From: Tritrichomonas musculus
Taxonomy: Eukaryota; Parabasalia; Tritrichomonadida; Tritrichomonadidae
Direction: 5' to 3'
Length of the DNA: 64,000 nt
NCBI GenBank assembly: GCA_039105265.1
Contig: JAPFFF010000019.1
Coordinates: forward strand, 558,001 to 622,000
Within the stretch, counting starts at the first letter, position 1. Every line of letters starts with the position of its first letter. The position numbers and the translations under genes are program-made. Shown piece after piece: positions 29,710 to 39,400 of this stretch. A model generated the notes under the pieces. It was not told the origin of the DNA, ran no database searches, and saw only the letters and a list, made by a program, of their open reading frames with translations.

Positions 29710-31074
29710 TCAGCATCTATTGTAAGTATATGCATCCGAGTTTCGATTTCGGTTTCGACCTAGAAATTGTTTAACACTGGACACAGTATCGATATATGTT
29801 TGGACGAATACAGATAGAATACTCTCTTTAATGGACTGTCCATTCTGTATAGATGAGGTAGATATAACAACATCAACGTCTTCGTCGAACAAACCATCTT
29901 CATTCAACTTAACCTCTTTGGTATCACCTGTATATAAAGCAAACTTATATCTATCTTTCAACATCTCTTTCAATAACCTACACTCTTTCTTATCTTCTAT
30001 CTTAATTAATACTTTATCGTATTTCATTCGCTTTGTATCTATTAGGTTAACTATCTCAGCTCGTTGTTCATCAACATTCGATATCAACTTATTAATGTAT
30101 ATATTTCGATTGTATCTCTTATCGATATGTGGATTAACGATTATGTAATCTCTAAAACACGCGAAGTGTTTAATATCATCAGCAGTAGCACTTATCAATG
30201 CTACTTTATCGAACTCTTTGGTTATCTCTATCAATCCAATATGTTGTAGTAACATATGTGCTTCGTCAATCTCTAGAAAGTAATCTAATCGTTGCTCTTT
30301 CATATAGTATTCTTCAATTAGATCACCTAAGCACTTAGAAGCTGTGTTGTAAGTAGTAATAATTATATCAACTCCCTTATGTACCGCTTTATGGAATTCA
30401 CTAAATGCATTGTCATTAACACATAATCGAATGGAATTAACATCCATATCACTCAACTTGGTATAGAACTCTGTGGCTATATTCAGGGTTTGAACCATTA
30501 CCATAAACCTCTCTGTACTATGTGATGCAATCCATTTACGAATCGCTGTCGATTTACCAGAACCAATTGGAGCTTCACAGATAAACTTCTTAGTCTGGAT
30601 TTGTTTAGTGATCTTCCATGAATCATACTTGTTGTGGTATATGTAATAACAAGGAAAGTCATCATAATAATCATCATAACCGAGAAAGTTACCATTCTCA
30701 TCATAACATTCTATAATATCATCAACACAAAGTTTATGTTCACCACTAGTGAGGTGTTTAATCGATGTTTCATCTTTTAATGGTTTGCCGTTCTTATCGA
30801 AATAACCTTCACATCGTATAGTGTATAATCGTTCAGGGATCTCATCAAACATCTGCCATCGAATATATGATGGATCATGGACTTCAACCGGTTGTTCATT
30901 CACGACTGTCTGTTCTTCAATTACTTTCAATAGATCATCGTCAGCGTCAGGAACTGGATCTCTATAATCATCAACAGACTCCCATTTAATACGTTTGTGA
31001 TAATACAACATAGTGTTCAGTGTCATTGGTTTCAGTTGGATAAAATTTTCATTTAGATCACATATCAAACTCAT
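29710..31074 (-). CDS. Orphan SF2 helicase of herpesvirus origin-binding-protein type
   Basis: The 454-residue protein carries a superfamily-2 helicase core like that of the origin-binding proteins (Herpes_ori_bp family) known from herpesviruses and large DNA viruses and scattered in protists. Motif I is APIGSGKSTAIRKW (about residue 170), motif II EIDEAHMLL (about 272), motif III SATADD (about 293), motif V-like VDVVISTSSIQNGQS (about 405) and motif VI SVKQFLGRNRNRN (about 436). It sits in the repeat island away from housekeeping genes and uses more GC-containing codons than the neighbours. I treat it as a probable relic of a virus-like or other mobile element. The frame is uninterrupted and the core looks whole, but the protein is shorter than most relatives. 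No capsid, integrase, polymerase or protease gene lies beside it, so no element boundaries can be drawn. Its age appears recent enough to keep the frame open. Confidence 0.65.
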   Translation of the reverse strand: MSLICDLNENFIQLKPMTLNTMLYYHKRIKWESVDDYRDPVPDADDDLLKVIEEQTVVNEQPVEVHDPSYIRWQMFDEIPERLYTIRCEGYFDKNGKPLKDETSIKHLTSGEHKLCVDDIIECYDENGNFLGYDDYYDDFPCYYIYHNKYDSWKITKQIQTKKFICEAPIGSGKSTAIRKWIASHSTERFMVMVQTLNIATEFYTKLSDMDVNSIRLCVNDNAFSEFHKAVHKGVDIIITTYNTASKCLGDLIEEYYMKEQRLDYFLEIDEAHMLLQHIGLIEITKEFDKVALISATADDIKHFACFRDYIIVNPHIDKRYNRNIYINKLISNVDEQRAEIVNLIDTKRMKYDKVLIKIEDKKECRLLKEMLKDRYKFALYTGDTKEVKLNEDGLFDEDVDVVISTSSIQNGQSIKESILSVFVQTYIDTVSSVKQFLGRNRNRNSDAYTYNRC

Positions 31075-31086
31075 TGTTTATATATT

Positions 31087-31132
31087 TAGTCATTCATTAT
31101 ATGCTACAATAGTCCTTCATTATATGCTACAT
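31087..31132. repeat. 23-bp tandem direct repeat
   Basis: Two consecutive 23-bp copies (31087 to 31109 and 31110 to 31132) with the core TTCATTATATGCTACA lie just upstream of the helicase gene start. They could be part of its promoter or of an element end. Confidence 0.7.
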
Positions 31133-31515
31133 ATAGTTCTCAAATTTAACTTAGTAATTGGCAATATTTTTTTCAAAATGAAATTCAACAATTAAAATAA
31201 ATGGCTTAACTATCAGGCTAATGTTTGTCCATCTATTTTTCATTTTCAATCATTTATGCATTCGCCATCTATTAGCATAAAAAATAAGAAAAATGAAAGA
31301 TATGTTTCTCATAATTGCGTTTGTTAAAACTCAAGAGAATGTGAACTTTTTGAATTCAAAAAGTGGAACAACACAACTTTATGAATGCTTTGATTCAAAG
31401 GTCAAACACTTTTAACAAAGTCTATCCATAAAAAAAAAAAAAAAAAAAAAACATTTTATTAATATAAATGAAACAACAATAATATATATAATAATGAATA
31501 TATAAAACAAATGCA
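31133..31515. other. Spacer at the right edge of the island
   Basis: This AT-rich stretch separates the helicase start from the 3' end of the MON2-like gene. It includes a perfect 20-bp palindrome at 31345 to 31364 (ACTTTTTGAATTCAAAAAGT) and a 22-base A run at 31430 to 31451. No gene is visible. Confidence 0.6.
31345..31364. repeat. Perfect palindrome of the ACTTTTTGA motif
   Basis: ACTTTTTGAA is followed directly by TTCAAAAAGT, giving 20 bp of perfect dyad symmetry with an EcoRI-type GAATTC centre. This is the second of four places where the motif is paired head-to-head. Confidence 0.85.
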
Positions 31516-34500
31516 CTATATCAGATTTCCCATATCACTATATATCTCTGAAAAAATCTTTTTTGACTCATTTTTGACGTCAATTCTTTCATCATTAAAA
31601 AGTGGAATTAAATACGGAATCACTCCATAAATATGCCACTTTTCATCACCCATTGAATTACCTTGCGACGGTTTCCCCACTTTTTCAATAAAAGACAAAA
31701 TTTTCAAAACATTTTTTTCATCTTCATCTGTCCTCAGCTTCTCGAACATGTGATCCAAAATTCTGACGAAGCAAGAGTGAGTGAAATCGGAGTTGAATTG
31801 ATCAGATTCAGGATCACAAAGAGTCTTCCAAACGGAGATTAGCAAATTAATGTTGCTAGCGTTATCATCAATGAATCCAATTTGCAAATCCTTTTCAATT
31901 AAAGGGAGAACGTTAATAATGATTTTTTTTGCCTCATTTCCGAACTTGTCAAAACCGCTAATTTTATCAAAAATTGAGAAATATTTATTTGAATTTTCTT
32001 TGGTGATTGAAAATTGATAGTTGATAACTTTTTGAATGAAGGACGATGCCTCGTCAAATTGGAAGATCGAGCTGCAATCAGAGACGAAGAAGATCGCGTC
32101 ATCCTTTTCAATCTTACTCTCGAAAATTTCACCTAACATGTCATATACGGTAGTTCTCAAAAAGTGACTTGTCGTTTTGGTGCAGACTGAGCAAAACATC
32201 TGAATTATTTGCTGGCAGAAAACTTTTTCAATAGGGAGAAGCATGAATGCTGATTTCAGAACCCTCTGGGCGGTTATGTTTGAAAAACTAACCGACGGAA
32301 GGGATAACGAAATCAGCTCAATTGAATCGAGCCACATTTGAAGTTGCCTTTTTGTGAGGAACTTTTTCTGAAGAGGCAAATTATTCATGAAAAAGTGGCC
32401 AAAATTTGAAATGACGAGAGAATTACTTGACTGATTTGCAACAAAGTGAGAGACGATGTTTGTAAAGCTTAACAAAATGGCTTCTCTTAAATCACTCTCA
32501 ATTTTTGGACATTTGAACGCTTCAACGTAGAATTGAAGGGCGGCAACGTTGATGTCTTGATTGTCGCACGAAATCATGAAATTTTGCTGCTTCTCAACCA
32601 ACAATGTCCAAAAGTTGGAGATGAATTGAGGATTGGATTCAAAAAGTGACCAGAGGGAACATGCGCTGTGGCAAATCTCGAGAAGAGCGAGTTGTTGAAC
32701 AGACCACAGATCAGGAACAAAAGTCGAAAAGGTCATGAGAATAGGAATGAAGCAGGATGTGATGAGTAGATCGTAAATGTCACTCGGCATTTGGCCCATG
32801 TTTGAGGAAAGTAGAGAGAAAAAAGTTCGCAATGCGCATGTGGCAACATCACTTCTCGAATCATTGAAAAAAACTAGCATCTCAATCAAAATACGCTTCC
32901 AAAAACGTGAGATTTGGTGGATAAAGGGCGTAATGACCCAAAAAAGACCGAGTGACGAAAGGGATATATTTATATCAACTCGTTGGGCAGCAAATTCAAA
33001 GACCGTTGATATACATTTTTGCATCTCATTCTCACCTAGCTTCTGGAAGTTGTCATTGCAGATAATACTTAATGATGCAAATGCTGATCCAAGAAGTTCA
33101 ACATCTGAGAAACAATTGGAAGGAGAAATAGATGTTAAAATAGCTCCCCAATGTTTCTCAATCTTATTAGAGCTGTGACCAAGTATGGACCGAATTAAGT
33201 TTAAAACAGTTAGACGCCTTTTCTTATCAAGAGATTCAATAGAATTAGCAAAGATAATAAGAATGGATTCATCAAAACAATGTGAAATGATTTCACTAAG
33301 CAATTTTAATGTCTCATCGGTCGTATCCTTATCTTGTAATAATAATGTTATATTGCCAATTAAACTAGGCCATATTAATAAAAATCGTTCTTGATTGACC
33401 AATAAAACATCTTTGAGAAAATTGATGCAAAATGGAGTCCCTTTACTCAAGACTTCGCACATCTTTAATAACTCATCAAGCTCAAGATTACAGGTGAAAT
33501 TTGGATCAATCTTTGATCTCGAATACATCCCTAGAGAAACAAAGAGACGCGGATAAAATTTTGAAAAGAATTGTGGAGTTTTGTATAATAATGATAGCAT
33601 TAATTGATAAGCCATGGCTCGCTTCTTTTTAAAACCAAGGCCTTCTGTATTTGTGTGTAAAAGTGAATTTGAGAGAGTTTCAATTGGAAGTTGGTTTTGA
33701 CGATTTAATTTTTGTTTAGCAACAATAGAACATAAAACACGTAAAAGAACAGCACTAAAATCATTGATATTATATTGGGAACTGAGTGAAAGAAGAAGAC
33801 TGTATATACGAAATACTATGTCTCCATATAATGGATCACAAAGTCGAATTCCTTTCATTAAAATGGTAAATATTAGTGGCCAAAAATCATTAAGTCTATC
33901 AAAAACATGTTGGCTTTTTGTTTCAATAGAGGTTGAATTAAAAGCTGAAATTTTATCTGAAGAAGTTTTAGAATTGGAATGTGTTATCATATTATCATTA
34001 GATTCTGAATTTGTTTCTGTCGTTTTTTGCTTTAAAGGAGAATTAATTGTTGATGAGCTTGCAGAAATTGATGTAGAACTAAATGTTGAAATCAAAATAA
34101 TTATAAATTCCACAGCAAAAGTCCTAGAAAAAAGCTGCGTATCTTGAATTTTTAAGGCCGCAGAAACTGAAATTTGGCTCATTGTTAAGGTGAGCAAAGG
34201 AGATTTTTCATTTGGATCACATAAGTCATTTAAAATATCTAATAATTTAGAAATAACATCTTTCTCGAGTAATAAACATAAATTCGGCCTTTTTATAAAA
34301 ATAGTTCTTAGAAATGTTATTATGACATGGTTAATTTTTGATTTATCACTAATAACTGATGAAATTAAATTTGTAATAATGTCTGGAATTTGTTCAGTAA
34401 AACATCTAACAGCAGTACAAAGCAATGATATATTTTTCGTTGTAATTGGAAGATTAATAGTTGATTCTACTGTTTTCATTAAAAAGGGAAAATTTGAAAT

Positions 34501-35196
34501 AAATTTACAATTTGATATCAATATTGTATCCCATAGTTCATTGACGAATGAAACAGTTTCAACACGAATAAATGTTGGTTTTTTATTTTGTGTCATGTTT
34601 GCAAAATCGCGTAATAATAAAAACGAAATAGCATAAAGTGGATGTGAAAATTGATGATTTTCAACTGTGCGCACAGTTGTTTTATCGATTGTTACTTTTT
34701 TTGCAGATTCAAATAAAATGGTAATCATCTGCTGTGTAGCTGCAAAGGCCGCTGTTGAGACTGTTTGGCTAGTACTCGCAATCAATGATGTTGAAATTGA
34801 AAAAATTGATGATATAATTTCAAACGTATTAATACATTTGAGGAGTAAAGTTGGCGCTGTTTGAAGAAGTTTTAAAGACAAATCATCGTCGAACTGTGGA
34901 AGAACATTTTCAATTGCTTTGAAAATTTCTACAAGAGATAAATCATCGAAACAATCAAGCACATCAATCATTGAATAAATCAGCGTAAAATGTTGTTTGT
35001 TTAGTTTTTGATTAGAAATTAATTGTGAAAATAAAATCGGAAAAGATGATTTTTTATCGAGGGGAATTTTTATTGATTCATTTATGTTTAACTTCGATAT
35101 CTCTAAAATCAATTTTTTTCCCGAGTCTGAAAGACGTGTATTTTGGAATTTCACAATTTCTGCTTGAAGTTTCTTGAGTTTCTGAATCGGATTCAT
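31516..35196 (-). CDS. MON2-like Golgi/endosome trafficking protein
   Basis: MON2 is a large helical-repeat relative of the BIG/GBF ARF exchange factors without the Sec7 domain. It works at the trans-Golgi and endosomes, together with DOP1 and a flippase. The 1226-residue protein shows the DCB-like N-terminal part. DLSLKLLQTAPTLLLKCINT and later AAFAATQQMITILFESAKK (about residues 103 to 172) match the conserved LLQTxLLLLTxN and NTAxATxRQxVxxVFER blocks of that family. The middle is continuous HEAT-like helices with a Ser/Thr-rich insert at about residues 375 to 420. The end has WHIYGVIPYLIPLFNDERIDVKNES, like the MON2 C-terminus. No Sec7 motif is seen. It is shorter than human MON2 (about 1717 residues). 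The start ATG is the first in frame. An alternative reading as another HEAT protein cannot be excluded. Confidence 0.65.
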   Translation of the reverse strand: MNPIQKLKKLQAEIVKFQNTRLSDSGKKLILEISKLNINESIKIPLDKKSSFPILFSQLISNQKLNKQHFTLIYSMIDVLDCFDDLSLVEIFKAIENVLPQFDDDLSLKLLQTAPTLLLKCINTFEIISSIFSISTSLIASTSQTVSTAAFAATQQMITILFESAKKVTIDKTTVRTVENHQFSHPLYAISFLLLRDFANMTQNKKPTFIRVETVSFVNELWDTILISNCKFISNFPFLMKTVESTINLPITTKNISLLCTAVRCFTEQIPDIITNLISSVISDKSKINHVIITFLRTIFIKRPNLCLLLEKDVISKLLDILNDLCDPNEKSPLLTLTMSQISVSAALKIQDTQLFSRTFAVEFIIILISTFSSTSISASSSTINSPLKQKTTETNSESNDNMITHSNSKTSSDKISAFNSTSIETKSQHVFDRLNDFWPLIFTILMKGIRLCDPLYGDIVFRIYSLLLSLSSQYNINDFSAVLLRVLCSIVAKQKLNRQNQLPIETLSNSLLHTNTEGLGFKKKRAMAYQLMLSLLYKTPQFFSKFYPRLFVSLGMYSRSKIDPNFTCNLELDELLKMCEVLSKGTPFCINFLKDVLLVNQERFLLIWPSLIGNITLLLQDKDTTDETLKLLSEIISHCFDESILIIFANSIESLDKKRRLTVLNLIRSILGHSSNKIEKHWGAILTSISPSNCFSDVELLGSAFASLSIICNDNFQKLGENEMQKCISTVFEFAAQRVDINISLSSLGLFWVITPFIHQISRFWKRILIEMLVFFNDSRSDVATCALRTFFSLLSSNMGQMPSDIYDLLITSCFIPILMTFSTFVPDLWSVQQLALLEICHSACSLWSLFESNPQFISNFWTLLVEKQQNFMISCDNQDINVAALQFYVEAFKCPKIESDLREAILLSFTNIVSHFVANQSSNSLVISNFGHFFMNNLPLQKKFLTKRQLQMWLDSIELISLSLPSVSFSNITAQRVLKSAFMLLPIEKVFCQQIIQMFCSVCTKTTSHFLRTTVYDMLGEIFESKIEKDDAIFFVSDCSSIFQFDEASSFIQKVINYQFSITKENSNKYFSIFDKISGFDKFGNEAKKIIINVLPLIEKDLQIGFIDDNASNINLLISVWKTLCDPESDQFNSDFTHSCFVRILDHMFEKLRTDEDEKNVLKILSFIEKVGKPSQGNSMGDEKWHIYGVIPYLIPLFNDERIDVKNESKKIFSEIYSDMGNLI

Positions 35197-35537
35197 CTTT
35201 GGTGGCCGTTTGAAAAATTTTTTATCAAAACAAATATGGATTCAACTGCAAATTCAAAAGCAAAATTAACAAAATAATCTTTAACAACGAAAGGCTAGGT
35301 TTTTACAGAATTCTAAATTAACAGTTTGACAATCTTTTATGAAGAATGGTGAAAAAAAAATTAATACTATATATGCCAAAGGTAACAAAGCTACTAACAA
35401 TCTCATTTATTTTATTTTTTTTAAAAGGAATCCAATGAACTAAAATCAAATTGTTAGAAAAAAAGTCAAGAAAGAAAAATATAAAATGCAGAGAAGTTTG
35501 ATTTGATAATAAGAATGAGCACTCAAATAGTGTTTAT
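35197..35537. other. AT-rich spacer
   Basis: This 341-bp spacer between two minus-strand genes holds nothing recognisable beyond AT-rich sequence. Confidence 0.45.
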
Positions 35538-36113
35538 TTACTTTTTATGTTTGGCTTCCTCTTTGGCCTTAATAGATTTACGCCAAGCTACATGTGCATC
35601 ACGTTTCGCTTTGAATAAGTTTGCTTTACGCTCTTCAGCACTGATAACACGCCATTGAACTTGTTTTTCTGGAGCGTTAAGTGCGAATAATTGTGGCTGA
35701 GATTGTCCTTCTGGGAGTTTTTCAGTCTTTGTATGAACACGAACCATCTTGTTCTTGAAAGCAGTTAATCTTTCAACATTTGTGGCTTTTAATGAATCGG
35801 TTGAATGTTTGCGGAATTTGTCGACTGCGATGCCCATGTATGGAGCACGTGATGGATCGAAACCAGCAGCAACGAGTTCATCATGTGTAAATCCACGTCC
35901 GAGGCGAACACGGCGGTTATAACGAACTGTTGGGCAATGAACGACTGGGCGAAGTGGTCCTTCGACTGGACGAGGAGCAATCTTCTTTGCACGAGCTTGA
36001 CGAGCGTTTTGACGGCGAACTTTACGAGCTGGATCATCAAAGTATGTCTTAACACGTTTGTACCATGCCTTTCGAAGGTGGTCATTGGGGACCATATTAT
36101 TCTTGCACACCAT
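35538..36113 (-). CDS. RPL13: 60S ribosomal protein L13 (eL13)
   Basis: eL13 is a structural protein of the large cytosolic ribosomal subunit. The 191-residue product follows the family from end to end. NMVPNDHLRKAWYKRVKTYFDDPARKVRRQNARQARAKKIAPRP at the N-terminus is nearly diagnostic. RPVVHCPTVRYNRRVRLGRGFTHDEL and YMGIAVDKFRKHST follow, with a Lys-rich C-terminus. The codons are strongly biased towards a few preferred C-ending and G-ending ones (for example CGT, CGC, GCA), unlike the neighbouring genes, as expected for a highly expressed gene. The start ATG at 36113 gives MVCKNNMVPN, in line with other eukaryotes. No intron is seen. Confidence 0.97.
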   Translation of the reverse strand: MVCKNNMVPNDHLRKAWYKRVKTYFDDPARKVRRQNARQARAKKIAPRPVEGPLRPVVHCPTVRYNRRVRLGRGFTHDELVAAGFDPSRAPYMGIAVDKFRKHSTDSLKATNVERLTAFKNKMVRVHTKTEKLPEGQSQPQLFALNAPEKQVQWRVISAEERKANLFKAKRDAHVAWRKSIKAKEEAKHKK

Positions 36114-36472
36114 GGTGGGAAAGGTCGACCATAACCGTTCTCAAAATCTTCCTATGAAATTTTATTTTTTGAGTTATTTTTAATTTGACATATCAACTTT
36201 TTTAAAGAAACATTATTTTATCATTCATATAAAATTGAATGAAAATTTATTCATTCAATTTTTAAAAAAATAAAAATCTTCTTATTTATCTTCCTAATTT
36301 CTAATGTAACATCCTATTTTATCTTAAAATATAAAAAAATACAATTAAAACCCATTCTTAATTTGACAAATCATTTACAATGATTTGATAAAAAAAAAAA
36401 TCATATTCGATAATTATTAATTAATACAATTTATATATAAAAAAAACATAATATATATATAATATGTATTTG
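36114..36472. other. AT-rich spacer
   Basis: This 359-bp spacer lies upstream of eL13. It must contain the eL13 promoter and the 3' end of the exonuclease-RRM transcript. There is a short imperfect inverted repeat of ATTGAATGAA/TTCATTCAAT near 36232 to 36260. Nothing coding is visible. Confidence 0.45.
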
Positions 36473-39400
36473 TTAATCATACTCAGAATCATCATCTAGG
36501 TTTTCATTGAGCGGAGGAGGAATTTCACTCTTTTTGATTCTGACAGGAGTCAAGTACTCGCCTTTGAAGAGCTCGTTCTTAAAGATCGAAAAGCAGTTCA
36601 TCTTCGCTTTGGTGTTCCTTGGCTGGATGATCGCCCTCCTCTTCCCGATTTCGCGCGAAGATCCTTCAATCTTTATGTCGAATCTTCCACAGTTGCCGCA
36701 GAATGCTCGAATTTCTGCGCACGTTGTGCTGTCTGGCAGCGGGTCAAGAACAATCGGCATCTTCCTCTGCGAAACAATCCTCTCAAATGGATGAAAGCGG
36801 GGCCTGTTTGGCACCGAAAACCAGACGCACATTTCTATTTTCATATTGTTTGCTTCACAATTCGAACCAATAATTTCATCGGTAGAATTAGTGTTACTTG
36901 TAGATGTGTTTGTATTATTAGATGTGTTTGTATTATTAGATGTGTTTGTATTATTAGATGTGTTTGTATTATTAGATGTGTTTGTATTATTAGATGTGCT
37001 TGTATTATTAGATGTGTTTGTATTATTAGATGTGTTTGTATTATTAGATGTGTTTGTATTATTAGATGTGCTTGTATTATTAGATGTGTTTGTATTATTA
37101 GATGTGCTTGTATTATTAGATGCGCTTGTATTATTAGATGTGCTTGTATTATTAGATGTGCTTGTATTATTAGATGTGCTTGTATTATTAGATGTGTTTG
37201 TATTATTAGATGTGCTTGTATTATTAGATGTGCTTGTATTATTAGATGTGCTTGTATTATTAGATGTGCTTGTATTATTAGATGTGTTTGTATTATTAGA
37301 TGTGTTTGTATTATTAGATGTGCTTGTATTATTAGATGTGCTTGTATTATTAGATGTGCTTGTATTATTAGATGTGTTTGTATTATTAGATGTGCTTGTA
37401 TTATTAGATGTGCTTGTATTATTAGATGTGCTTGTATTATTAGATGTGCTTGTATTATTAGATGTGCTTGTATTATTAGATGTGTTTGTATTATTAGATG
37501 TGTTTGTATTATTAGATGTGCTTGTATTATTAGATGTGTTTGTATTATTAGATGTGCTTGTATTATTAGATGCGCTTGGATGTCCATAAAACTTCTCAAA
37601 AGCGCGAACTATGACATTTAGAGATATTGACGGCATTTGCAGTGAGTTAAGTATCTTGAATATGTGAGAGCCGATTTTCTTGCTTTTTGTGTAAATGATT
37701 GCTCTATTGTCTTCAATAAAGAACTCGTAAATGCGAACGTTGAAAAGCATCTTGTGTATGCAGCTCTCGTCCATGAAGGACGGCCTGTTGTTTATCACAA
37801 CCGCTGTCGGCTGAGAGGACTCTGCTACCAAGCTTTCTGCCTCAAGTTTCCTGAGAATGAACTGCTCAGGTATGATCTCATTGACAAACTCACCAATGGT
37901 TGCAATCTTGGTGTTGTACTGCTTGATTCGCCTTATCGCTTGTGTGGCTGAGTCTGGGCTTGCAAGCAGCACAAATGCTTTCTTGCACCTGTTGCAGTCG
38001 TTTGGATCAACAAGCTTGCTTTTCACATCTACAACATGACCAACACTCTCACACAGACTCACCAGTTCACTTATATCAATAAAGGCATCTTCTCCATCAT
38101 CCTCACCTCTATTTTCACATTCATTGCCAACATTCATCCCATTACTAATCAAATTGTTATCATTATTTACGTTATTTTTATTTTTATTATTATCATTGTC
38201 AATGTCATTATTATTAATACTATTATCATTGTCGTTATCATTGCCATTATTATCTTTGTCATTGTTATTGTTATTGTTTTCATTGTCATTGCCATTGTCA
38301 TTATTATTAATACTATTATCATTGTCGTTATCATTGCCATTATTATCTTTGTCATTGTCATTGTCATTATTTTCATTGTCGTTATCGTGATTGTTGTCAT
38401 TGGAATTTTCATCATCGTTGCTGTTTTCTTTATAGTTATTGGAAGTGATATCGTTGTAGTCAGTGGACTCATCTACACTATAGATTTCGTTATCACTTTC
38501 CGATTCATCTTCGTTGCCGTTATCGTCATCGTTGGACTCATAATCGCTACAGTGAGAGTCCTTCTTGCCATTCTTTTCATCAACTTGGCTAGGAGACGAA
38601 GACTGCACCAGCGGGAGGCATGCTATCCACCTCTTTCTTTGCTGCATCTTCCAAATAGGTGTCTCAACCTCCTCCAGTGTAGAAGCATTCACCTCCAACA
38701 ACAAGTTTCCGAGCTTTTTATGATGTAGTGCTGTTTTCAGTGCGGAAGCTTCGTCATGAGAAGAAAACATAACCTCAACGACAAGGCTCTTCAAGTGTTC
38801 AACAATATCACGATAAACGAAGCCTAAAACCTTTCCGTAAGGCTTTGTCATCTGGATCACGTCGTTGTCAGTTGTCGAGAAAGGAAGGTTACGTATGAAG
38901 GCCATTGTACTTAAAGGAGCTAAAGTTGCACTTTTTTCATTTTGAGTGGCCAAATTTGCAGACTTTTTTTCAATAAAAAAAACTCTTGATACGTTAAATA
39001 ATGGATCATATTGTGCTTGTAGAATTTCTCCATATTTTTCAAATTGTTTTCGCAACTTTCTTTCTTGTTCTTCGTTGTAGCCAGTAACAATCAACTGGTG
39101 GAAGCGTAAGAAACGTAAATGATTCTCGTCAGTGTAACGTTGAACATAAATTTTCTTTGATTGAATTTGAAAATAATTCAATTTTTCTATCGATTGAATA
39201 GCTTCTTCTACCTTTGAAAAAGTGACAATTGCTGTAAGCGTGTCTGAATCGTTTTTCTTCTTAAAAAGTGAAACATTCTCCACTTTTCCACATTGCGAAA
39301 AAAGTTGTGCGACTTCTTCACTTTTTGTGAAGTTTGGCGGTAGAACGGCTCTAACCATCGGTAGGTAATAAGGAAAAATAGAAACTTGCATTAATCGCTG

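Noticed and set aside
29152-31132. A complete Polinton-type or other virus-like element around the helicase
   Set aside because: No capsid, polymerase, integrase or protease gene is present and no matching terminal repeats flank the helicase.
36791-37621. Long plus-strand frames (up to 276 codons) over the 18-bp array
   Set aside because: They consist only of the repeat translated in other frames (CVCIIR or LLDVFV units); the real gene is on the minus strand.
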